DNA of 22,500 nucleotides, taken from NCBI GenBank assembly GCA_003427395.1, contig BFEA01000135.1:1832680-1855179 (forward strand). Reading direction: 5' to 3'. The position numbers and the translations under genes were made by a program. The stretch is from Chara braunii (taxonomy: Eukaryota; Streptophyta; Charophyceae; Charales; Characeae). The notes under the pieces were generated by a model. It saw only the letters and a program-made list of their open reading frames with translations. It did no database searches and had not been told where the DNA came from. Of the stretch, positions 17,665-22,500 are shown in pieces; position 1 is the stretch's first letter; each line of letters begins with the position of its first letter.

Positions 17665-20137
17665 GAAAAGAGGGGTATGAGAACAAGGGAAATGTATTGT
17701 TTCATTGGGATGTGACATTGTGAGGATTCAAAGGATTCTTCACGAAGTGCCCAGGACCTGCATCTCGATTTTTTTTATTTATTTTTTTAAGTGTACTTTT
17801 AATTCTTCTTGATTAATAATTAAGTTAAATTAACAATATGACAGTTCTTTTTACTATACCACATGCGTGACACACACAAAGGGACTTTCTTTCTTGAATG
17901 CCTCTCTCCATAATTACAGGCTGGTTCAGTCGAAAAACTGCTCTTGTGAGTAAAATGCCCTTTTGCTCTTCGTCTCTGAATGCAAACTCCCTTCTTTCTT
18001 TTTTCTTTTCCCTTTTTCCCTTTGCATGTGAATTTCCAGTGTCCCTTGAGAATTTGCTTTCATGGTCAGTTCCTTTCTCAATCTTCCTTTTCTCACGTTT
18101 TTTTTTTTTTTTTTAACCTCGCAAAATTAAACCAAAAAAAAAAACAAATTCGTACGAGAGAGAACGTGGTTCCGTACCTTCATGGTCTGCATCATCCTCT
18201 CCGCTTCCAATTGGGATTTGGGCTTCGGGACGAAAGCTTCCCCGCGGGACCGGTCCTGCAAACAAAAAGGGAAACAAAATACAAAAACCGAAAAAGATTC
18301 AAAAGGTACATTTCCGAAGGTAAGGTGGTGACCCCTCGAGACAAACGACACTGTCAAAATTTTGAGAGAGTCAACAAAGAAAAACGAAATCCAAAAATTC
18401 AAAAGAAGTTCAGAAATCGGAGAAAGTATAGGAAAAAGAAAGTATAGGAAGCACAGATTGTCGACAAAAAGGCAAAAAAAAGTATAGGAAAAAGAAAACA
18501 GTGCAAAATGTAATGGGATCCCTTACACCCCGCGCCCCCCCCCCCCAAGAAAAAGAAGGTATTCCATCATATTCCCGATGAAGCCATACCACTTGACAAC
18601 CACAGTGAGACATTAGGAAGCACAGATTGGTTGGATTATTTTAATTTATTATTCAACATTATTCCCAATGCCAACCTTCAGGTAAAAGCTGTCTTTAGTA
18701 GCACTGTACCACAATTTTACGCATAAAAATTTGATGTTTTTCTTGTGCACGGCCGGGCCGCCGGGGCAAACAAGGTGGCCCAGGCGGTCCGGCTGGTGGC
18801 CCTGTTTTTTACATAATAAATAAATGCTTTCAACTAGTCCAGAAGGGGACCCTTACATCTGATCCGCCGGTGGATAGCAGAGATGCCAAACCTTCTTCTT
18901 CTTCTTTTTTTTTTTTTGGTTTAACCATGACTTCCTTTCAGGTTGGAAGGCGAAGTCGTAAATATAACCTATACCGCATTCTCCGGAGAGGCCGGTGGAG
19001 ACCGCACTACCGGACCAGTAAGGCCGTGCTGGTGCCAGTCCAAGCAAAATTAAAACGCCACGCTGGCACTTCGGTCAAAGCGTGGCACGCAGTTCTACTC
19101 CGCCTCGGCAAAAAAGAGGATCCTTTTTTCCACCTCTTCCCCTTTTTTCCCCCTTCCCTTTCTTCTTTTTTTCCCTTTTTTTTTAATACCCAAAAGAGGC
19201 TCGGAGGCAGTGGTGTTTTAAAATCTCCAGATTGCCATCCAAATTTTGTAGTCATGATTCAGGGTGTGTACTAACTCCAGGACATTTTCGACTTTGCTGT
19301 GGACGTGATTGCAATCGGACTTATGCAAAACGGGCCGACATTGCGGTCAGGTACATTCAACAAAGTCGTCGTACGAGTATATGCCCTCACTTAAACAATT
19401 TTTTTTTCTTTTTCTTTTTAAAAAAAGCTACACTCTTCTCTCAATTTCACCTCACACGACCTACCTACCACTACTACTAATTGTAGGAATATGGGGAACC
19501 CCTTAGCAGCCAGAACCGTGTTCACGAGAGAACATGCAGGGGATGCTTCCGACCTGCAGGTGAGCGATAACGGCTAGGGGACAGCCGGTAGCATCAGCGA
19601 CCATCCATGCCAACAGGACCAATCCCTGTGCCTCCCCTCAGGTGGTGGTCCCCTCCCCTACGAACATCAGCAGACTCTGCTCAATGCCGATCGGGAGATC
19701 CAGTGGTCTATCTCTGGTGGGCAAAATATTTCACACCCACGTCGATGACAGATAAAGAGGGGGGAAAAAAGAAAAAGTAATGTAGTTATGATTCAGAGTG
19801 TACTCACATCAGCCCATTTTCGACTCCGTTTGTGGTCATAATTGCGACCAGATGCATGCAGGACGGGTCAGAATTGCATTCACGTACATCCAGCAAAGTC
19901 CCCGTACGAGTATGCCCTCAAAGAAACAGAATATTCCACATCCACATCGAAAGGGAAAAAAAAAAAAAAAAAAAAAAAAAAAGAAAAGAAGTAAAGGCTC
20001 ATTACCAGGGGAACAGGAGGAGTTTTGCCAGCACATGCACGGCTGAGTTTCTGGCAAAGGAGTTTTGAGACAGCCGCGCGCCGAGTATCGCCCTTGAACA
20101 ACAACTCCGCCACATCAGTGTCATGATTCTCAACAAC
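12591..20137 (-). CDS. Split gene, 3' part: plant-type MIR-interacting saposin-like (DUF3456/canopy) protein
   Basis: Four exons with GT-AG borders, all in phase 0, join to about 210 residues. In order they give: a segment with LLCQKLSRACAGKTPPVP; FVPKPKSQLEAERMMQTMK; DSGMPGMKMYSREDLEK plus an Asp-rich stretch; and a basic helical tail ending HGEL. The sequence order PPVP, FVPKP, GMPGMKMYSREDL recalls plant DUF3456 proteins, which carry a saposin-like domain in the secretory pathway. HGEL at the very C-terminus resembles HDEL/KDEL and fits an ER-lumen protein. The exons that would hold the signal peptide and the first cysteines were not found, either because they lie beyond 22500 or because they are too short to call. 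Introns are 1750, 1644 and 3520 bp and packed with repeats. The family call rests on memory of the motif order; the exon structure itself is well supported. Confidence 0.7.
13165..13543. mobile_element. Inner hAT-like MITE with 8-bp target duplication
   Basis: It is flanked on both sides by TGTAAAAT (13157-13164 and 13544-13551), a perfect 8-bp target-site duplication as made by hAT transposases. The ends are CTGCCTAGCATCGCG and GTGCTACACAG. Inside are GCTGAACATGTTCGG units with a spacer of GTGCTTGGCG type, and a CA/C-rich tract. It is the younger of the two nested copies. Confidence 0.75.
13331..13392. repeat. CA/C-rich simple repeat inside the inner element
   Basis: This is a run of CACA and C blocks (CACACACC type). 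It explains the His/Thr/Pro-rich and Val/Cys/Gly-rich open frames seen on both strands here. Confidence 0.85.
13868..13893. repeat. Perfect A/T-rich palindrome
   Basis: GAGTTTTAAATT and AATTTAAAACTC are exact inverted copies separated by two bases. It lies inside an intron and has no evident role. Confidence 0.85.
14056..14222 (-). mobile_element. tRNA-derived SINE with (AAT)n tail, copy 1
   Basis: On the minus strand the head contains TGGCTGTAGTGGTTAAG (A box, 14217-14201) and GGTTCGAATC (B box, 14172-14163), the internal RNA polymerase III promoter, at tRNA spacing. A short body with CGTACGGAATCCATAC follows, then GCTAC-type repeats and an A-rich (AAT)n tail to 14060. The head looks like a Leu/Ser-type tRNA but does not fold as a real tRNA gene. 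Confidence 0.65.
14433..14513 (-). mobile_element. tRNA-derived SINE, 5'-truncated copy 2
   Basis: It repeats the body and B box of copy 1 (GTATGGATTCCGTACGTC on the plus strand, then TTCGAACC and CGACCTCGGCCTCAAGAG) with few differences. The match stops at 14513 inside the tRNA head, as expected for incomplete reverse transcription. It has the same orientation as copy 1. Confidence 0.65.
14697..14741. repeat. Short tandem duplication
   Basis: CAACTCGACGAATGGGTACC and CAACTTGACGAATGGGTATT follow each other with a period of 25 bp. Confidence 0.7.
14742..15162. other. Intronic stretch without recognised features
   Basis: It is A/T-rich with ATAAACAAAT runs near 14990 and 15060 and a small hairpin CGAGGC/GCCTCG at about 15110. 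No exon is supported. Confidence 0.4.
15163..16050 (-). repeat. Unidentified dispersed repeat, copy 1 (GC-rich body, short coding frames)
   Basis: It is homologous to 16869-17595: both begin near GCCCTAA.GTGAAG, share TTCG.GCACTGGCT and GACGTCA.CAGCTA, and end with TTCGCTATTGCTCAT. The body repeats GGCCCTGG-type boxes. It lies in the last intron of the saposin-like gene, on the gene's strand. I do not recognise the family. Confidence 0.6.
15721..16034 (-). pseudogene. Short conserved frame MSNSE..., unknown protein, probably frameshifted
   Basis: From ATG 16034 the frame gives 77 residues (MSNSELQKSNSIIHMRPDSR, later HHEFHQIRAQQKLIIDNAG) and stops at 15801. A second frame overlapping its end reads RRPDYRWQILSTLIYNAADD and YPKYEQISDNALRFKH, stopping at TAG 15723-15721, directly before GTATGT. 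The two probably join by a frameshift near 15875 into one protein of about 104 residues. The homologous repeat at 17575 also starts MSNSE but is interrupted after 15 codons. No known domain is recognised. Confidence 0.45.
16333..16382. repeat. 13-bp direct repeats flanking a T-rich tract at the exon C donor
   Basis: CTCACCAGGTCCT occurs at 16333-16345 and 16370-16382, separated by 24 bases that are almost all T (A on the gene strand). The arrangement looks like a target-site duplication around a naked poly(A) insertion. It duplicates the splice donor of exon C. Confidence 0.75.
16375..16533 (-). CDS. Exon C of the saposin-like gene (53 codons)
   Basis: The acceptor CCCTTAACCAG precedes GATTCTGGA, preceded by a T29 tract on this strand. 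The donor is GAGGACCTG/GTGAGT. The peptide starts DSGMPGMKMYSREDLEKGRL, has a run of seven Asp and ends KHASKEDL. The donor is repeated 37 bases downstream by a 13-bp direct repeat. Using that second site would shift the frame, and reading through gives a stop after 17 more codons. Confidence 0.75.
16545..16573. repeat. Poly(A) tract, 29 bases, 11 bases from an exon acceptor
   Basis: On the gene strand this is T29 directly upstream of CCCTTAACCAG and exon C, so it would act as the polypyrimidine tract. A further T18 run on the plus strand lies at 16609-16626. Confidence 0.9.
16869..17595 (-). repeat. Unidentified dispersed repeat, copy 2
   Basis: This is the diverged partner of 15163-16050, in the same orientation, lying in the intron between exons B and C. 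Its MSNSE start at 17575-17573 is followed by a stop after 15 codons. It ends close to a T28 run (17637-17664). Confidence 0.6.
17596..18177. other. Intronic low-complexity stretch
   Basis: It holds a T28 run (17637-17664), other T/C-rich runs and T17 at 18098-18114. No exon or element is supported. Confidence 0.5.
18178..18255 (-). CDS. Exon B of the saposin-like gene (26 codons)
   Basis: The acceptor TTTGTTTGCAG precedes GACCGGTCC and the donor is ATGAAG/GTACGG. The peptide DRSRGEAFVPKPKSQLEAER continues as MMQTMK. It follows exon A directly to give the PPVPLDRSRGEAFVPKP junction expected for the family. Confidence 0.75.
18256..19247. other. Intronic stretch between exons A and B, left half
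   Basis: It contains a duplicated AGGAAGCACAGATTG (18447 and 18614) and a C11 run at 18536-18546. An isolated GC island at about 18748-18803 would read Gly/Pro-rich in one frame, but no gene is supported. Confidence 0.4.
19248..19399. repeat. Dispersed repeat, copy a
   Basis: It starts GTAGTCATGATTC and ends GTACGAGTATATGCCCTCA, and matches 19782-19926 across its length with substitutions and small indels. Confidence 0.65.
19400..19781. other. Intronic stretch with a GC-rich block
   Basis: The block from about 19490 to 19740 is clearly richer in G+C than its surroundings. Since exons A and B join directly in family order, no exon is expected here and none is convincing. Confidence 0.35.
19782..19926. 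repeat. Dispersed repeat, copy b
   Basis: It starts GTAGTTATGATTC and ends GTACGAGTATGCCCTCA. It lies in the same orientation as copy a and is followed by A27 (19956-19982). Confidence 0.65.
20006..20137 (-). CDS. Exon A of the saposin-like gene (44 codons)
   Basis: The acceptor CTTTTGCTCCACAG precedes GTTGTTGAG and the donor is CCCCTG/GTAATG. The peptide runs from VVENHDTDVAELLF to CAGKTPPVPL. Its two cysteines, in LLCQKLSRAC, fit the last two of a saposin-like set. Its length is a multiple of three with intact frame, while the surrounding DNA is low complexity. It is the most upstream exon I can support. Confidence 0.75.
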
Positions 20138-20189
20138 CTGTGGAGCAAAAGAGCAAAAGAGCATAAAAAAAGAACAGTCAGTGCATACT

Positions 20190-20491
20190 GTGTATGGTAT
20201 GCTGTGCAGATAGCACATGCTATCGTGTATGGTATGCTGTGCAGATAGCACATGCTATTGTGTATGGTATGCTGTGCAGATAGCACATGCTATTGTGTAT
20301 GGTATGCTGTGCAGATAGCNTATGGTATGCTGTGCAGATAGCACATGCTATTGTGTATGGTATGCTGTGCAGATAGCACATGCTATTGTGTATGGTATGC
20401 TGTGCAGATAGCACACACTATTGTGTATGGTATGCTGTGCAGATAGCACATACTATTGTGTGTGGTATGCTGTGCAGAGAGCACATACTAC
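20190..20491. repeat. 35-bp minisatellite, about nine units
   Basis: The unit begins GTGTATGGTATGCTGTGCAG and continues ATAGCACATGCTATT. Units start at 20190, 20225, 20260, 20295, about 20318, 20353, 20388, 20423 and 20458. The last units are degenerate, and fragments of the unit go on to about 20600. Units abut without unique spacers, so it is not a CRISPR array. Confidence 0.9.
20320..20320. other. Single ambiguous base (N) inside the minisatellite
   Basis: The unit containing the N is about 12 bases short. This is most simply an assembly join where the repeat number was not resolved. Confidence 0.85.
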
Positions 20492-20500
20492 GTATGCTGT

Positions 20501-21421
20501 GCTAAGTTGCTAACCAGATAGTACGTAGAAGCTGTGCACACAGCAAAGCATACTATGTATGCTGTGCTAACCAAATAGTATGTTCTAACGGTTAGCACAT
20601 ACTATGTATCATGGTAATGCAGGACCCGGACACCATACCAATCCAGACGTCCGGTCGGACATCTGTCAGGACTGTGCTGTGGACTGTCCAGATTTAGAGC
20701 CTTCAGTGCCCCCACTTAAAAAAAAAAAAAAAGAAGAAAGAAAAAAAAAATCCCCGCTTTGCCCCCCCCCTTGGATTTGGCTTCGAATTTAGAGTTGATC
20801 CTCCGGCAAATTTTGATTTTGGCATTGCACTGCTACAGATTCTAGTACAGAACATATCTGTTTTTCACTGTTTTTTTTTTTTTTTTTTTTTTTTAATAAT
20901 AAAACAGGTCCTTATGGCACTAGCTCCTTTCCTTTTTTTTTTTTTTTTTTTTACGAAAGTCCGGTTCCTATTCCCCCCGGCACGTCAAAATTGAATGCAA
21001 CATAGTACACACACATGTTTCCTTCCGTATGGCCGAAGGACCTGTGACCAGCATTCTTTTTTTTTTCGGGGGGGAGGGGAGGGGGCGGACATCTGGACTG
21101 GACACCATACCCGGACATCCAGACCCGGACCAACTGCACTGCGATCCGCGCACGTCCGGATTGTAACCCAACAAAAAAAAAAAAAGCACAGCACCCCCCC
21201 TGCTGTGTTGTGCACTATCACACTGTGTGTTGCTCATCCTGTGAGCACATACAGTCCATGGTTTCATCATTTTCATGCATATCTATTTTTAGCACAGCAC
21301 CCGAAAAAAAAAAACAAAAAAAAACAGCACCCCCCCTGCTGTTAGCACATGCTGTGCACTTTGCATGTATTATGCGGTTAGCGCACGCTGTTCCATGCCT
21401 ACCATCATACGCTTGAACATA
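20501..21421. other. Low-complexity stretch with small repeats, no gene
   Basis: Two related GC-rich pieces (about 20618-20700 and 21078-21165) share GGACACCATACC and GGACATCTG. CAGCA-C7-TGCTG hairpins occur at 21189-21206 and 21325-21342. T24 (20871-20894) and T20 (20933-20952) runs are present. No exon of the saposin-like gene is recognised. Confidence 0.5.
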
Positions 21422-21525
21422 ACGCACTACTATTGTGAACGTTTACAAGCTATTTTCCCGACCAAATACAGTCACGCACTACTATTGTGAACGTTTACAA
21501 GCTATTTTCCCGACCAAGTACAGTC
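21422..21525. repeat. 52-bp perfect-type tandem duplication
   Basis: Two adjacent copies start ACGCACTACTATTGTGAACG and end ACAGTC, differing at one base (AAATACAG against AAGTACAG). The high identity indicates a recent event. Confidence 0.95.
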
Positions 21526-22109
21526 ATGATGAAGGTGTGCAGTGTTCAGGGGGGTGATGGCGGCTTCAGAGACCTGAAAGTGCAGATGCACAGAAATCAA
21601 ACGACGAACTAGGTCCTTGGTCGCAAATGAAGGTTGCAAACAAATGTCCAAAAAAGGAAAACGACAGGGACAGGTTTGCGACCGGTCTCTTTCGTATGTT
21701 GGGTGTTTGGGTTGACAGACCCAACTTCCAAAACAAGAAAGAAAGAAAGAAAAAGAAGAAAAAAAAAAAGAAAAGAAAAAAAAGCCAAGAAGATCCAGCT
21801 TGCAGTACCTGACCTGGGGTTGAAAAAGGTGTACACATCCAATCGATGATAAATGTTCGATCAACAGATCACGAATTCAATTCCCAACAGATACAATAAG
21901 AAAAGAAAAATAAAAACAGGAAAAGAAGTGTCTACCCCCCTCCGAACAACCGACCCCAAAAAAGATTTAGTTTCCAGCAAAAAACTTGAAAAAGATAAAA
22001 GAGTTACACTTTCAAAAACTGAACGAGCAAGAAAAGACACCCACACCCACACCCACAACCCTTCTAGTAGATTATTGTTTGTTCTGAAATCAGTGGCTGA
22101 CGCCTTCCT
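21526..22109. other. Stretch without a supported gene
   Basis: Several minus-strand acceptor-like sites (for example CTTTTTCAACCCCAG near 21810 and CTGCACTTTCAG near 21570) could border a missing upstream exon, but none gives a peptide I can connect to exon A. An A/G-rich tract lies at 21735-21785. Confidence 0.3.
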
Positions 22110-22267
22110 ACACAGGAAGCCTTTTTTTTCTCTCTTTTTTAAAGTTTTTTTCCTCTCTTTTTTTTCTCTCTTTTTTTTTCTCTGCTTTTTCCTTTTTTCA
22201 CATTTTTCCATTTTTCTTCTTTTTTTTTTTTCTTTTTTTTTAAAAAAAATGGATTTTTTTTTTTTTA
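22110..22267. repeat. Long polypyrimidine tract
   Basis: About 150 bases are almost only T and C on the plus strand, with mirror-like symmetry. The Phe/Leu/Ser-rich and Lys/Arg/Glu-rich open frames on the two strands come from this composition. Confidence 0.85.
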
Positions 22268-22290
22268 CAGAAGCCTCTATTATATGAAAC

Positions 22291-22500
22291 CTGTGTAGCA
22301 CTCCAAAGATGTTCGGCGCCCCACAGATCATCCGAGCATGTTCGGACACTCGGCAGAGCGGGAACCGAACATGTTCGGCTGAGTGCGCCCTCCCGAGTGC
22401 GGTTACTCCAGGGCACTACTGGGCCATTCCAGTCCCCGGGGGGACGGCCAACAGGGGTGGGAGAGCAGCGGGGGCAGTGGGCCGCCCATTTCGAATTCGA
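22291..22500. mobile_element. Left end of another hAT-like element, cut by the window end
   Basis: CTGTGTAGCACTCC matches the termini at 13012 and (inverted) 13543. It is followed by GAGCATGTTCGG and CCGAACATGTTCGG units as in those elements. The GC-rich continuation to the window end has no partner here, so the element is probably longer than the inner copy at 13165. Confidence 0.55.

Noticed and set aside
20190-20491. CRISPR-like array
   Set aside because: The 35-bp units abut each other with no unique spacers, and the context is eukaryotic; it is a minisatellite.
21502-21864. Upstream exon(s) of the saposin-like gene
   Set aside because: Some acceptor- and donor-like sites exist, but the peptides have no cysteine pattern or family similarity that would link them to exon A.
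21861-22349. Lys/Arg/Glu-rich (minus) and Phe/Leu-rich (plus) open frames
   Set aside because: They are produced by the polypyrimidine tract.

Overview
This looks like nuclear DNA from a streptophyte with a large, repeat-rich genome. Four things point that way: a spliced gene resembling plant MIR-interacting saposin-like (DUF3456/canopy) proteins, fragments that look like plant-type mitochondrial tRNA-Tyr and small-subunit rRNA, multi-kilobase introns full of transposable elements, and a Penelope-like retroelement of the kind known from green algae and spike mosses. The style of the zinc-knuckle, Lys/Glu-rich protein reminds me of a charophyte such as Chara, but that is memory-based inference and not shown by the sequence.

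Left part (1-5278): a nearly complete but decayed Penelope-like element (PLE) on the minus strand, bounded by two direct repeats of 226 bp (pseudo-LTRs, about 95% identical by eye). Reading from 4405 down to 367, it encodes a CCHC zinc knuckle, a charged coiled coil, a SAP-like segment, a GIY-YIG endonuclease, a linker with a CxC motif and a reverse transcriptase with R(F)VDD. The endonuclease-before-RT order is the permuted Chlamys/Naiad arrangement. About four frameshifts, two in-frame TGA codons and one TAG break it.

Middle part (5279-12590): mostly non-coding. It has a (GA)35 tract and two related TIR elements with TTAA-like ends and internal 206-bp monomers. It also has fragments resembling mitochondrial tRNAs and the 3' domain of mitochondrial rrn18; the rRNA piece is split by a near-perfect 103-bp palindrome whose relative lies about 600 bp further on. 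A tract of homopolymers and a duplicated block of about 150 bp follow.

Right part (12591-22500): the 3' part of one split gene on the minus strand. Four exons (20137-20006, 18255-18178, 16533-16375, 12854-12591) are joined in phase 0 with GT-AG borders and end in HGEL, an ER-retention-like tail. The upstream exons were not found. Its introns (1.75, 1.64 and 3.5 kb) carry a nested hAT-like pair with an 8-bp target duplication and CCGAACATGTTCGG palindromes, two tRNA-derived SINE copies, two copies of an unidentified repeat with a short MSNSE-starting frame, poly(A)/(T) tracts and dispersed duplicates. Beyond the most upstream exon found are a 35-bp minisatellite containing a single N, a 52-bp tandem duplication, a long pyrimidine tract and the left end of another hAT-like element.
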